Assembly (NCBI RefSeq): GCF_019649055.1
Contig: NW_026570252.1
Coordinates: 930,001 to 994,000, forward strand
Origin: Paramacrobiotus metropolitanus
Lineage: Eukaryota > Tardigrada > Eutardigrada > Parachela > Macrobiotidae
Reading direction: 5' to 3'
DNA length: 64,000 nucleotides
Shown: one piece after another, positions 1 to 11,968 of the stretch
Numbering within the stretch: the stretch's first letter is position 1
Layout of the letters: each line of letters opens with the position of its first letter
Notes under the pieces: generated by a model
What the model saw: only the letters and a program-made list of their open reading frames with translations
The model's database searches: none
Told to the model about the DNA's origin: nothing
Program-made: the position numbers and the translations under genes

Positions 1-1117
1 CCCTTATTTTGCGTGTCGAATCATGCGGGCAAAAGAGCGGTAAACTGGAAATAACAATTTAATTACTTGTTCAGGAGAAAACAGATTAATACTGTAGCTA
101 AAACCCGGTACACAGCTGCAGCTGATCCTAGCGTGTTTATACGAGTATAACCGGCACAAGTACGCCGTGCTGTATCGATTTTCTTTCCGACAGTCACACA
201 TGGCAGCGTGTGAGAACCTGACGGTGAAGCGAGTTTGAAAGCGCCTGCGGCGTCGTGTAGTAGTACTAGCAGCGTATTGCATGACATGAACATGTGCGCG
301 CAGTTTCCGTGCAGAGTGCAGTTTAAGGTAGCCTACACATTGAACAGTGCGATCTCCGTGTGAATGTGGATTTCTTTACGAGCTTTCTTAATTCTTCATA
401 ATCTTCTTGTACAATGTGTGCATTTTTAGAAAACCTTATAAGTCCGCAGTGCGTTGCTCGACAGACACTAGTAAGATAGGAGTAATACTCTTACAGAATC
501 AGAAAGGATGGTGCTAGCCTGATTTGAAGAACGGTTTTCATAAGACGAATGGCCCGATATATGCCCATGGTACCAGCTTCGGGTACCATCCGAATATATG
601 GATCTTAGAAAGCTGGATGTTATTTTACTGTCTGGATGGAGCATTCGGAGAGGAGCAGCGCAAGAAAGCGCGCCAAGCTGAATGATTCTTCTACGCACAC
701 TGGTAGGGCCCCTTTTACGCATTGAAGCCTGGGAACGGTCACAGGCTTTCCCTCCGAAAAATTTTGTTTCTCGTTTGAGGATAACAGGGAGCGGGAATAC
801 TTAAAAATAGCTTCATCGGTAGTGGTTCAGTGGGCGCGGTCAGCAGCAATTGTTAGGGATAAACGTATCGTTCCACATTGTATTAAATGCGAGAATATTT
901 ACCATATTTGTGTATAAACCGGTGAAATTCGATACTTTTATCCTTTACAACTGATTTCGGCCACGCCCACTGGTCCATCGCAACTGAAACTCATACTATT
1001 TCCGTCTTCAAATAAAAATGTTTTCGGAGATTTCCGGAATCTTCCCCCTCTGACTTTGACGCTTGTGGCTGTAAACTCACTAAAGGCACATTACAATCAT
1101 CGTTGCAGTTTCCGTTG
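1..1117. other. Intergenic or upstream intron, no gene seen
   Basis: I find no convincing coding region here. The open frames are short, lack domain-like composition and have no supporting splice context. If the nuclear receptor gene to the right is complete, its DNA-binding-domain exons must lie in this stretch or left of the window. I looked for the two Cys4 zinc-finger modules of a receptor DNA-binding domain and did not see them. Confidence 0.4.
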
Positions 1118-2955
1118 AGGATTTACCATCAGCGCATGCAGCGAGCTCGTCCGTATTAGATGCCCAAGCAGACCGAACGGATGTGGAGCTGATGGTGCGT
1201 GGGTATTTTAACGAGGATTTTCAGCCGACGCCGACGACTTTTCCTCCCGGCTTCCGCAAAGTTATCCGTCCAAGTGGTCAGTTGTCCGTGTCACGTCTTA
1301 CCAGACACCATGCGTAAGCTGACCGACAACATATTTTTATTCTGTACAGATCTCGAGGGCTTCATGAGTGTCGCAGCGACATTTCGCCCACTATTGCCTT
1401 CCAGTTCATATTCCAGTATTTATGCCAGTTTGAACGGTTCGCGCGATGTGATGCTGCAGAAAGCCGGTGGCGCGGTGTGTGCGGCGTACGAGATCGCCTA
1501 CGGAGACCAGATTGCCGTGTTCTCCGCGTTTATGACATCCGCCCTTAACTCCCAACAGATACCGGTGCGGTAGCAGTCCTTTACTCCATCTGTACATATA
1601 CGGTTTACTGAGACAGTGCTTTTACGGAAATCTGTACATGGGCGTGGAAGTTTTTATGCCATAATCAAATTCTGGCCAAGTTCCGGGTGGTATCTGGCGT
1701 TAGCTTATTTTTGTTGTCTGTTGGGCAGTTTCAGCCGCAGACAACACTGGAGCGCGTACTGCTACAAAATCAAGAGAAATGTGAAGATGACAAAGCCCGT
1801 CTGGCACAGTTTGTCGCCATGCTGCCGGGCTTCGAGGACCTTTGTCCGGCTGATCGCGGTATTTTACTGGAAGAGAAGATCTTCATCAGTAGTTTGGTAC
1901 GGGTTGAAATTGTGTTATCATTAATGCCCTTCCTCTTGTACTTCATGTTGCTGTTCGTAGTTGCACTACATGAAATATTTCCACAAGGGAGAATATTACT
2001 GCGTCATGCCGGGCCCCGAGCAGATTCACGTCAACCGCTACTGGATGGAGCTGATGGGTCTGGATCCCGAACTCGTCCGATTCTGTTACCATTTCAGTGC
2101 GGTGTTTAACGGGATCGGGTTGACACTGACGGAATCCTACCTGCTCATGGCTGCAGCATTTTTTGATCCGCGTAAGCATAGAAGAGAGGATAACAGTTGT
2201 GCATCTAAATAATCCCTGTACTAGCTGTCGTCACGCGGCGGGAGTATGACGTTGCGGCAGTACACGGTCCTTATGTACATGCTTGTCCCATAATTTCCTA
2301 CGTAAAGGTACAGCTAGCGCGAAGTTGGCGCTTTAAACGATGGCCACGTCACTACTTTGATCGGACTTAGATTCGCTCCGCAGTTAAATTGTTTCTTACT
2401 GCACCGACCGATTTCTAATTTTCTCTGATTAATAGTTACTCTAATTAATAATTAGCATATACATACGCACCATGTATAGCCACAGCGTGTCAGTCCGACC
2501 GGCTGACGGCAGCAAGTACAGGGATTATTTAAATGCGCTACAGACATTCCCTCATTAATTTTCACCTGGTGATGTATTACTTTATGTTTTGCAAAGGGCT
2601 TGTAATTGACTCAGCGCTTCTGCAGTCTCACAGTCCAGTTGCTCTTTTTCACCGAATTCACTCAACGTCATTGACTTGGGGGTTTTCTGTAGATACCACG
2701 ACGGCCTCAAACAAATCCCTACTTGGACAACTGCACACGTTTTACGCCGACGCGCTGACGTATGTGATCGGCACTTTGCGCCGGGATCCGGTGGAACGTG
2801 CCGCGGTCTTTCACAAGCTGAACCAAACGGCCAAATGGTTCCCCATGGTGCACCAAATCTCCCGTGGATGGTATAATAACGCGTATGTCGACCGAACACT
2901 GCCGCCGTTTCCCGCACCGCTGCGGACGCTGCTGCAAGACTGCTTGAAACACTAA
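1118..2955 (+). CDS. Nuclear hormone receptor, 3' part with ligand-binding domain
   Basis: This is the C-terminal part of a nuclear receptor, a ligand-regulated transcription factor. Three exons are firm: 1729-1896, 1961-2171 and 2693-2955. Their junctions use good AG/GT signals and the phases fit (0, then 1). The first carries the helix 3-4 signature (LPGFEDLCPADRGILLEE). The second carries helix 5-9 sequence (ELVRFCYHFSAVF, then LTESYLLMAAAFFDP). The last covers helices 10-12 and ends in a weak AF-2-like LLQDCL just before the stop. Together they give about 213 residues, the normal size of a ligand-binding domain. Two upstream exons (about 1118-1271 and 1350-1564) are tentative. The second is phase-compatible with the exon at 1729. 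No DNA-binding domain is visible, so the 5' end is probably outside the window. I cannot assign a subfamily. Confidence 0.65.
2270..2420. repeat. Dispersed repeat copy
   Basis: The left end resembles the terminal sequence of the small inverted-repeat element at 25860-26012; both contain ATTTCCTACGTAAAGGTACA. The right part resembles 12820-12870, where both have a CGCAGTTA...TTACTGCA.CGACCG pattern. It is probably a degenerate copy of a non-autonomous transposon. Confidence 0.4.
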
Positions 2956-3741
2956 ATTTTTTCAACCATATTCATACGGTTTTGTATGAGTTCCCCTGCT
3001 TTTACTCCCAGCGATTAACTCATAGAAAAACTTTGTTACTGTTCGTAACTCCAATTTACAAGTAGAGTTACGTCTGAAAGCTGATGATAATCAGTATTAA
3101 AAACTATATTAAAATTCAAACAGCGTTGAGCCGGTTGTGAAATTTGTAATGAATACGAATAAAACATTACAATTGTAACAATATTTGTTACATTATTAAA
3201 ATTTTCAATAATGCAATTTTTTATTTTTTTTATTTTTCGTGTTATTGTGGAGCAGGTGCTTTTGCACAGCTTATTGGTTCAATGACAATGAGACGGGAGT
3301 CGCATTGCATGTGCTTCGAATGAGAAAGTTCATAGCGAGATATGGACCAAGTTCTGGAAACAAGAGCTATGGCTTTTTTGTGGAATGGCCAAGACTCTGG
3401 ACTGCAGTGAAAATGTTAACAAAAATCCTAGTGTTGTCGATTATTGTGGCAAATGCCTGCTCGTTAAAGGCAAGACTACGCAGTACGCACCCCAATTGGC
3501 TGCTTCTTGGTTTTCAGCAGTATCTGGGACATAAACACTATCAATGCATCACATTGCAAAGACGTCCGTCCTATTACATTTTCCCAAACAAAAAATCTCT
3601 TGTCCATTCCTATGTTTAAAAATACTGCTCCAATGAAAAATTTTGATTATTCCCAAGTAAAAAACCAACTGTTACAAATCCTGTGCATACGAAATCGATA
3701 CACATGCAGTTGCCGAACGGCTAGCGAAATGGTTGCTGCGG
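2956..3741. other. Intergenic, AT-rich, no confirmed gene
   Basis: This separates the convergent receptor and Ig genes. About 100 codons are open around 3240-3620 in one frame, and about 65 in another frame contain a CGKC pair. Neither matches a family I recognise nor has clean splice signals, so I do not call a gene. Confidence 0.35.
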
Positions 3742-5897
3742 CTAAATCACGTGCATGTAGGCTTTCTGCATAATCCACTCGTCGAGGCGGTCGTCGCTGC
3801 GGAACCAGCATTCGTACCACCCGGCGTGTTCCCACCTTACGCTTTTGATCTTCATCGTAGAGTCACACATACAGCGTTCGGCGCATAGAAAACTCAAAAT
3901 GTCCATCAAAGCCGCGCCACGGTCTGGCCTTATCGGCTACATCCGGGATGGATTTGGTCGCCAGCAGGGAGTGTCCCTTGCGCCAGAGGAAGCGGTTGAC
4001 GAGGTACCCTGGGAGATAATTAAAGCGGACCGGGCAGACCATTTCCGCGGGTTCGCCGTAGCGGACGGTGAGGTTCTTCATCGGGGGATCGAAGACCTCG
4101 TGGCGAACGAGGGTGGCGCTGATCCAGTAGCGCCCTGTCACCACCAGCTGGCTGCCGTTGGAGTGCAGGCACTCGTATAGACCGCTGGCGGCGTACGTGA
4201 AGTTCTCCAGGGCGATGGTAAAAGGCACCCGTCGCCAGGTCGTAACCGGGCACTATCAGCCTGCGCCATATAACAAATCTATCCCCGGCACTGTCTTCCT
4301 CTGTGCAGTTGCAGCAGTAACTCTTTTCCTTAGACGGTTCTCTGATTACTTCGGCCTCTTTAATAACAAAAAGCTCTCCGTTGCGGGTAAATGCTGGTGG
4401 CATCGCGATGTGGGACACCTGCGTGTGAATGCCGACCGTCATTGATTTACATGTACGAGGATCTGTGGAAGCCACATAAAAAAACGACGAAACTAATTTA
4501 ATTGTGAAGACCCACGAAGGTTTCCCACCCAAGTTACTAGTACTACGAAACAGTATGCTGCCGTTCTCGGTGCCCGCGTGGGCACTGTTCGGTCTTGCAC
4601 GGCACTATAAAGCTACAGTTGCGTTCTAAAGCGTGTACCCAATGCACCGGTTGATAGTGAGGTCCTGTACATACCTGCAGATTGCCCGTGTTGTTACAAC
4701 TACAAGGAATGAAGACCGTGCCGCCTTCGGCCGCTCGGATCAGCACAGTCTGCGGCGGCCATTCCGCTATGGGGAATCGCGGAGTCGGAGGAGCTCTCCC
4801 GTATCCCTGCAGATGTATGGTGCCGGTGCCGTTGCGCAGTTTCGCCCTGTCCAAGATCTCGTTGACTGTAGAGAAATACGATGTGAACGCAACGGGTGCC
4901 AGCTGCCTGCTCCTTGAGCTCCATACTGATTGCGGTTATTTTTCTATATGTGCTACCATCGATTCTCTGACCTTCATTTTGTTTGCCGACACTCTGCTGA
5001 CCGACATATCGCTGATTCATACAGCCTCCTGACTGACCGACAAATCGCTTTTCGACAAATTGGCTGCCCGAAGTTTTGCAGACCCTATTTTGTTGACCGA
5101 GAACTTGCTTATCGGGCTGCTTTCTGTGTGTCTTTGCTTTTCAGGTGTTTTTTCTTGAGTTTCTAAGCTTACCTTGGTTTCATATGAGGTATGTTTTCTT
5201 CTATTCTTGTGTGCTTTTTATACTGGTTATCATCGTACGTTTTCTTGCTTATTCTTTTGAGTGATATCTTATGTTGTTTTTTTTTCTGTTTTTTATGGGT
5301 TTCTATATCTTTTTATATTTTTGTGCATATTATGTTATTCTTAGGTTTCGTATGATTTCTTATGGTTTCTTAGGTTTTCTGAGTCAACGGATATCGTCAG
5401 CAAAATGTCAGGGTTAAGCGAATTGTCATTCAGCAGTTTGTCGATCATCAGGTTGTCGGTGCAACGAATTGTCGGGTAACATTTTGTCGATCAGCAAAAA
5501 GTCGTCAGCAAGTTGTCGTTTAGCAAATTGTCGGTTGTGCCGTCTGTGTCTATTCACGGGGAACCGAATTTGAGCACCGCAAACCAAGAAAAAGCAGAAA
5601 CGAAGCGGTGAATTACTTTCTAAACATACAGTTAAACTTGTTGAAACAAATACAGATCAGGTGTCTTCCTGATCGGATTCTTTTTCCCGCCGCAACCAAA
5701 GTCGTACGTGCCTGTGCCACAAATTGTTGGCACAACCTGCCAAGACAGAGGGGACTACGAAATTTGTCCTGCCGAAGCCGCGTTGACTTACGTCTGTCTA
5801 CGCTGATCCCTTTCTGAGTCGGGCACGTGAGGCTTCCAGGTAGGAGTGCCAAAATCACCACCGCCACGAGATGACAAGCCATTATCGGGAATTCCAT
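3742..5897 (-). pseudogene. Secreted two-Ig-domain protein, copy A, frameshifted
   Basis: This is a three-exon gene: exon 1 5792-5897, exon 2 4675-4865 and exon 3 3742-4418. Exon 1 encodes a signal peptide (MACHLVAVVILALLPG) and ends at a consensus GTAAGT donor. Exons 2 and 3 carry two immunoglobulin-like domains. The first has a B-strand Cys (VFIPC) and an F-strand GLYEC. The second has MVCPV, a C-strand FLWRKG and GWYECWF. The splice phases (1, then 0) match the paralogue at 6983-10048 exactly. No membrane segment is seen, so the product would be secreted; its partner is unknown. Relative to copy B, exon 3 has one frameshift at the A4 run 4220-4223 and a second near 3889-3899. It is either a young pseudogene or affected by assembly indels. 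Confidence 0.6.
4955..5545. repeat. Foldback-like array of short repeats in Ig copy A intron 1
   Basis: The left flank (about 4960-5100) repeats units like CTGACCGACAAATCGC. The right flank (about 5390-5540) repeats the complementary theme, AGCAAATTGTCGG. Between them lies a pyrimidine-rich stretch full of TTTCTTAGGTTT-like units. The inverted arrangement of short tandem units resembles foldback elements. It fills most of the 926-bp intron. Confidence 0.45.
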
Positions 5898-6982
5898 AGA
5901 AAAAAATGACGAAACAGTAAGTAAAAGAAATCAAGTGCGAAGAGAAAACATATGGAAAAACTCAAATACAATAATATCTGTACATAAAATTTTGGTCTTC
6001 CTACTGGGAAGCCTCAGGTGCCTCACTGATTGTGCCAGTTTACCTGTGGTTCTGCACGTGGGCCCGCAGCGAGGGGGTTGCATTATTCACTAGCGACGTA
6101 GCGAGTGCGAGCGCTGGGAACGGCTCAGGTCCATAGACTCAGTGTATAAATGACACCTAACTTATAAGGCTCGCTACGCCACTGCTAAGTGTTACCGATG
6201 GATTGCCAAAATCTGGCTTCCTTTGCGTTGTTCAACCCATTATGCCCGAACGACGAGGATTTGTAGATAGGAACTAGAAACCATCGAATCTCCACTTCGA
6301 AAAAGCACAAGTTCGGTTCAAACAGAACCCGTCCAAATAAACCACTGCAGGCACTGATCACGGCCGTTGGAATGTATCGTATCTGTATTTACAGATGTGT
6401 CTAACCACATTTGATTGCTAACACGTCCCGCCAAAAACAGCCGTGACCATTTCGAGAGAAAAAAACCTGCGACGAAAACCCCTAACTATTCCACAGCATA
6501 AATGTAAAACTTCCACGAAACTTACGGAATATTCCAGAGTAAAAAAGTGAAACCAATATGATCGTAATAAGTATGATGGTACTGTGGTACTGATACGTAT
6601 ATAGAAGCATATACAGTACAGACTTAACAAATGGTAGTGACCATTCCAAAGTAAAGAAATGCAGTTTTAAGAGGAAGCTTTCACTATTCCACGTTAAAAC
6701 CCAACTGTCATATACTGGTGCCAGGAAAAAAAATAAACTTGCTAGAGCAGATTTTTATTTTGGTTGTTTTTTTCAGAATGTGGTATGTACTGTAGGATTG
6801 TTATCGCACTGTGACTCTACGAAGCTATGTTATCATTTTAAGGTTTCCCACTGCCACTGTTCGCCCCAACCTCATACAGAAGATGTATGTATAATGTACG
6901 TTTGTACGGTAAGTACAGGTGTATGTATGTAGGTACACGCAGTTACCGAAGCGCTCGCTCGCTAGCAAAATGGCGGCTAGGC
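5898..6982. other. Intergenic between the two Ig paralogues
   Basis: This is upstream of copy A and downstream of copy B. I see no coding region, RNA gene or clear repeat. It should hold the copy A promoter, but no element can be picked out with confidence. Confidence 0.4.
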
Positions 6983-9900
6983 TTAAATGACGTTCAGATA
7001 GGCTTCCTGCATAACCCACTCGTCGAGGCGATCGTTGATGCGGAACCAGCATTCGTACCAACCGGCGTCTTTCCACTTCACCCTACGGATCGTCATAGCG
7101 CAAAGGCACTGAGCCTGTGCGTTGGCGCCGCACGCAAACATCCCTTTAAAGTCCGGCCGTGACGCATCCGTGTAGATCACCGGTGGGATGCCGTATGGCA
7201 GGTTCACCAAGAAGCGTCCCTTGCGCCACAAGAAGCGCGTGACGAGGTGTTCGGGCAGAAACTTGTAGCGCACCGGGCACTCCATCTCCGCGGGGTCGCC
7301 GTAGCGGACGGTGACGTTCTGCATCGGCGGACTGAAGACCTCGTGGCGAACGAGGGTGGCGCTGAGCCAGTAGCGCTGCGTCACCACCAGCTGGCTGCCG
7401 TTGGAGTGCAGGCACTCGTACAGACCGCTGTGGGCGTTCGAGAAGTCCTCCAACGTCAGGTTAAACGCACCCGTGACTGGATCGTAGGCGGACACCTGCA
7501 CCTTGTTCCACACCATCTCGTCCCCGCAGTAGGCTGATTTTGCGCAGTGGCAATAATATTTTTCATCCTGTAACGCTTTTTTTAGATACCGTGAGGTTGG
7601 AAACCGAGTCCTGCACTCCGTTGTACGTGTACGCCGGCGGAATCGTAAAATGGGAAACCTTCGCGATAAAACGTAAGAAAGATTAGAAGAAACATTAATT
7701 CAAGGACAGCTTTTAGGTTGTAAAAAAAACGGTATGACAAATATAACAATTAAGGTAGAAAATATGTTTATTACGATCACGAACGTTAGTTTTGTCACGG
7801 CAATACATGAACGAACGTCATGCAATTAAAAGGACGAGGCTGATTCAAACTAATTTTCTTGGTTTCACGCGTCAGCTGATTCTTCCAAAATCGTTTAATG
7901 CGTATTATCCACAGCGAAAGACGTACTCCTGCATCAGTTATTATTACTTGCTGAGTTTGTCTGCTTGCTCTCAACGGACAGCTTGCGCATACGTCGTACA
8001 GCATAAATAAATTCAATCAAAACGGATGGTTATGAGTGACACTTATGACTTAGGAATTTAAAGACAGCGCCCCATACATACCGGCGTGTTGTCCTTTTTG
8101 CGGCTGTTGTTGCAGAGAATCACCAGTGTTCCACCCTCTGGCGCCCGAATGATCTCCGTCTGCGGCGGCCATTCCGCTGTCGCCGTTCCCTCGGGCGTCG
8201 GACCGTTCCCGTACCCGTGCAGGTACATAGTGCCCTTCCCGTTAAGTCGTTTAGCCTCGTCCAGGATCTCGCTTACTACAGAAAACGGATTATTATTAAA
8301 CGGAGAACGCAACAGGTGGACAAGTGTACAATGTACGACAAAAAGAGGTTGAACCGATCAGTCGGTCCGCGGTTCAAAATAACCTCGCAACGACACGCCA
8401 CCACTAAAACTTGGACGCTTACTCACTACTTTCAGACGCTCGCGCTCCGTTAATATCAAAGTGCAGCTATACTAGTTGCATATCAAAAGGTGTAGAAAAA
8501 ATTTTTAAACTTTTTGATACTAAACCTGTGGCTGTTTCTGGCGAACAGCACAAATTCTAGCCATTTTGCTTTCCCATAGACTTAAGCATTGATTGCAAGC
8601 CAAACGGTTATGCGCACAGATCCTATGCTGTGCCTACGAGAAAGCAAAATGGCTAGAATTTGTGCTGTTCGCCAGAAACAGCCACAGGTTTAGTATCAAA
8701 AAGTTTAAAAATTTTTTCTACACCTTTTGATATGCAACTAGTATAGCTGCACTTTGATATTCACGGAGCGCGAGCGTCTGAAAGTACTGAGTAAGCGTCC
8801 AAGTTTTAGTGGTGGCGTGTCGTTGCGAGGTTATTTTGAACCGCGGACCGACTGATCGGTTCAACCTCTTTTTGTCGTACATTGTAAAGTATGCATAATG
8901 CCCATAACGTTTTTCCCATTTTAAATCACCTTTTCCCATTTTAAATCACCATGCCACGGCAAGCGGATATTGTGGGGCACAAACGATTTTTAGGCTAATG
9001 AGTACAAATGACCTAAGGCCAATGTGTGTATTTTCCAAGATTCATGAGGCTAATGTGTACCTTCCTGAAAGAACAATAAATCTTGATCATCTTCAGGTAA
9101 TCAAAGCGACCGCATCACACACACACACACACACACAAACTGTCACGCCTTTATTTGGGTATGACCCTAATCTGCAAGAAAACTCTGCTAATTACGTATG
9201 CCTTTGCTATGGTAGGATAATTTTTTTTGGGAGCGAAGAAAGAACATGAAGCCGCACGAACGTAGCAATGCTGACGTCAGCAAATGCTGCAACTGCCACG
9301 TTTGCTGCTGGGCATCTACCGAAATTGTGCCGTTCGCAGTTGGCAGTTGCTATCTTTAATTTGTAAATAAAACACCCAGAATAACCGCGCCGACTTCACA
9401 GCGAAGGAAAAGAGCCGGTTAAACGAACCGGGAATCATGAATGGGCACCCCGCGATTCGTGGTCCCCAACAGCTCTCTACTTAGAAGGTTTCTCAGGTAC
9501 CTTTAGTTTCTTAGGGTATTCTTTCGTTCGCATCTTGGGTTCTTGGCGTTTTAAGAAACTCAAGAAAATTAAGAACCCTAAGATCTAAGTTCTAACAAAA
9601 ACTAAGAATCTAAGAAAACTTAAAAACCTACGAAAACTAAAAACCTAGGAATAACATAAGATGAACTAAGAATAGCCTAAGAAAATAGAAACGAAACCTT
9701 AAACCTTTGATAAACTTAAGAACCAACGTAACCAAGAAACCTAAGAATATCCTAATTCCTAAACAACCTGAAAACGTTAAGCAGCCTTACATGATCAGCT
9801 CCTACGTAGTGAGGACAATGCGGATCAATGTCAAACACCAATGCAACTCTAGCGTCTTTTGGGTGACAATTTCCAGGCACTATAGATGTACTTGCCGGGA

Positions 9901-10048
9901 GAGAGAGGAGCAGACTACCGAAAACTGCTGCAGACCTACTTCTTGCGGCAGTCAGATGCTCCACCGCAGCCAGAGCAGGACGCATAAGGCTGCCACTGAG
10001 GAACAGGAGAATCACGGCAGCAGAATCAGATACGACAACGCGAGCCAT
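6983..10048 (-). CDS. Secreted two-Ig-domain protein, copy B
   Basis: This is the tandem paralogue of copy A. Exon 1 is 9940-10048 (signal peptide, MARVVVSDSAAVILLF then a small-residue cleavage region), exon 2 is 8082-8275 and exon 3 is 6983-7658. Phases are 1 and 0. The first Ig-like domain spans exon 2 and the 5' half of exon 3 (LVILC to GLYEC). The second runs from MECPV through FLWRKG to GWYECWF. Further cysteines (YYCHC, QCLC) may form extra disulphides. The C-terminus follows directly after the second domain with no anchor. An in-frame Met 24 bp upstream (10072) is an alternative start. Exon 3 carries one apparent +1 shift at the run of seven T at 7577-7583. Intron 1 contains a foldback MITE and simple repeats. 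The ligand is unknown; recognition or adhesion is a guess from the fold. Confidence 0.65.
8327..8886. mobile_element. Foldback MITE, TA target site
   Basis: Two near-perfect inverted arms of about 250 bp (8327-8576 and 8639-8886) flank a loop of about 62 bp. The ends read TA then CAATGTACGACAAAAAG, with the mirror at the right end followed by TA. This fits a Tc1/mariner-type non-autonomous element with TA duplication. It carries no coding capacity and lies in intron 1 of Ig copy B. Confidence 0.75.
9117..9139. repeat. (CA)n microsatellite
   Basis: A short, nearly uninterrupted run of CA dinucleotides in intron 1 of Ig copy B. Confidence 0.9.
9480..9780. repeat. Degenerate CTAAGAAAAC-type simple repeat
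   Basis: Purine-rich units such as CTAAGAA and AAACCTA recur irregularly, while the first 70 bp hold the complementary pyrimidine form. The same theme appears in intron 1 of Ig copy A (5150-5390), so it may have been duplicated with the gene. Confidence 0.6.
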
Positions 10049-10748
10049 TATCGATGAATTGGCTGGAATGGACATGGTAAACAGAGAAAAAAAATATGAC
10101 CTGCGGGTTGACAGGTTGCAGTACATTACGTCACTGAGTATAGTACATAAAACCTCGCTAGTTTTGTTGCGATTTATAGCGACTGGCATGCGCAGTTAAT
10201 GCGCTGCTTGATATTAATTTCACAACTTTCGTGACCAGAATGGGCTGGCTGATGGCACCGGATGGGGGCTGCACTGTCAACCGGCAGTCAGAAAATTGCC
10301 GACCGGTTTCCATGTGTCGGCAGGACAACAGCCGCGCGACGGAAAGGCTGTAGATATATTATCACTTCGTTGCAGACTGTATTAGCACATCATACATGTG
10401 ATAAAGTATGCCGCGAGAGATGATCAAACATTCCGATGATCGACAGCAAAATCCAAATTAATAATTTTTCTTCAAATCGACATGGTGCATAAGTACATAA
10501 TATGATAATATGATACAGTCAAACCGTTTTGATACCTGTTCTACCGACTCAATGTCGCCTGAAGCTTGTTCGCAAATCACAACTCTACAGTTTTTTTAAT
10601 TTTGCATACATACAAAAAACTTTGGAAAACTGATGACAATAACATTAAAGCTACAAACTTAAACAGCGTGGAGCCGTTTTTGAAATGATTTGAAATGAGT
10701 CTGAATCTGAGACTGAATATAAAATACGACGTTTCCAACTTCGCTCAT
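10049..10748. other. Intergenic, Ig copy B promoter side and C39-like gene 3' side
   Basis: No coding region or RNA gene is visible. At about 10517 a CAGTCAAACC sequence preceded by TA looks like a pogo/Tigger-type transposon end, but I found no partner end. Confidence 0.35.
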
Positions 10749-11566
10749 TCATCCCGCGCGTTTCACACGGTAGATGATCTGTCCCGGTTCGTAGCCAGCC
10801 AATTCGAACACCTCCTTCGTGACCGGGTGCTCCGGCATCCAGTTAGCATACTGCTTGAAATCTGCATACCGCACCACCCGCGTATCCCCGAAGGGATGTG
10901 TAAAGGTCACCGTCCGCGGTTCTCCCGCACCGCCTCCTTCGTATCCCCGCAGCACCACGGCGCCGATATTGGGATGGGTCGGCGGAAACACCGCGCCGTA
11001 GCCGGCCGCCACGGCAATCTGTCGCACTCCCTCGTCCATCGGACGGTCGTTCCAGCACACCTGCGCCATCACCGGCTCCCCGCGGTCCAACAACGGCCGG
11101 ATATCCGCCCAGGTGGCGTGTCCCCGGCAGACGTACTGGTAGTCGCGGGTGTAGGCGTTCATCCATTTGGCCACGTCCGGGAAGGACGGGCCCAGCGTCG
11201 GGATGAAAAGAGAAATCCCAGCGGAGAACCGCGATGTTCCTGGCTGTGCCAGATAGGTCACGCCGCGGCAGAGTAGATCGGCGAAGACATTAACGGGACC
11301 GGCGGCGCGTTGACCCGGGTCCAGGTGGCGTCGCAACACGGCGCGGAACTTCTCGTCCAGGGGCTTCCCGGGGTCCACGTTCTTCTTGACCCGCTCGATC
11401 TCCACATGATAGTACGCGACGGGGAAGTGGGTTTGCTCGCGGTGGTGCATGAGGACCCGCGCGCCGCAATTCACCCCGACGTCCCACTGCATCTCCTTGT
11501 CGGGGGCAGGAATGTCGTCGCCGTTGTTCAGCAAGAATTCGCGGGTGTTTTCCACATGGCTCGCAT
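10749..11566 (-). CDS. Peptidase C39-like domain exon, probably the last exon of the kinase gene
   Basis: This is an open exon of 272 codons ending in a stop. Its acceptor (TTGTTAG, at 11567) requires one incoming base (phase 1), so coding must continue upstream; no Met lies near the start. The layout resembles C39-like cysteine peptidases. It has an N-terminal NCGARVLMHH (candidate catalytic Cys), then GEPVMAQVCWN, then GAVVLRGYE, then THPFG and a YADFKQYANW segment. In that family a His precedes the hydrophobic strand and an Asp-Pro follows it. Here those positions read IG and HP, so the domain may be inactive. The phase and spacing allow direct splicing from the kinase exon ending at 11986, joining as Gln-Asp. 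Otherwise it is a separate gene with an unseen first exon. The family call is from pattern only. Confidence 0.45.
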
Positions 11567-11573
11567 CTAACAA

Positions 11574-11920
11574 TTAAGGGAAATGTGCCGGTACAAGGTA
11601 CCAAATTCTAGTATAAACGCTAAAACTTTCGCTTTCGCGCACTCAGAACGGCTTCTCCCATTGCTTTATGACATCCTATAGCCAAATGATTTGTGCACCT
11701 CTGTGTGCTTAAACTTTGGGATTTTAATTCTACCGATAACTCTCCAGCCGCATGTTGCGCGTAAACGGTTTCACGCCAACATATACAAAACATTCGGCTA
11801 TAGAACGCCATAAAGCAATGCATAAAAAGTGTATGGGACTGCGCGAAAGCGAAAGTTTTAGCACATGTACCCGAATTTGTTGCCATCGATCACTGCCACG
11901 TATCGGAACACTTATCTTAA
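11574..11920. mobile_element. TTAA-ended palindromic MITE, copy 1
   Basis: It begins TTAAGGGAAATGTGCCGGTAC and contains the family hallmark CTAAAACTTTCGCTTTCGCGC near the left end, with its mirror image (GCGCGAAAGCGAAAGTTTTAG) near 11842. The right end is degenerate (ATCTTAA near 11920). Related copies lie at 19531, 27160, 35462 and 56411. The left end abuts the acceptor of the C39-like exon. Confidence 0.65.
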
Positions 11921-11968
11921 ATGATGTCGCCAAAATAAAAAAGCGAAAACAAAAACAATTTAATGGAC

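Noticed and set aside
3239-3619. Open frame of 126 codons downstream of the nuclear receptor
   Set aside because: No recognisable domain; a different frame in the same place also looks partly coding. Without splice or homology support it is left as intergenic.
10510-10560. CAGTCAAACC sequence after TA, like a pogo/Tigger terminal repeat
   Set aside because: No matching inverted end or transposase nearby.
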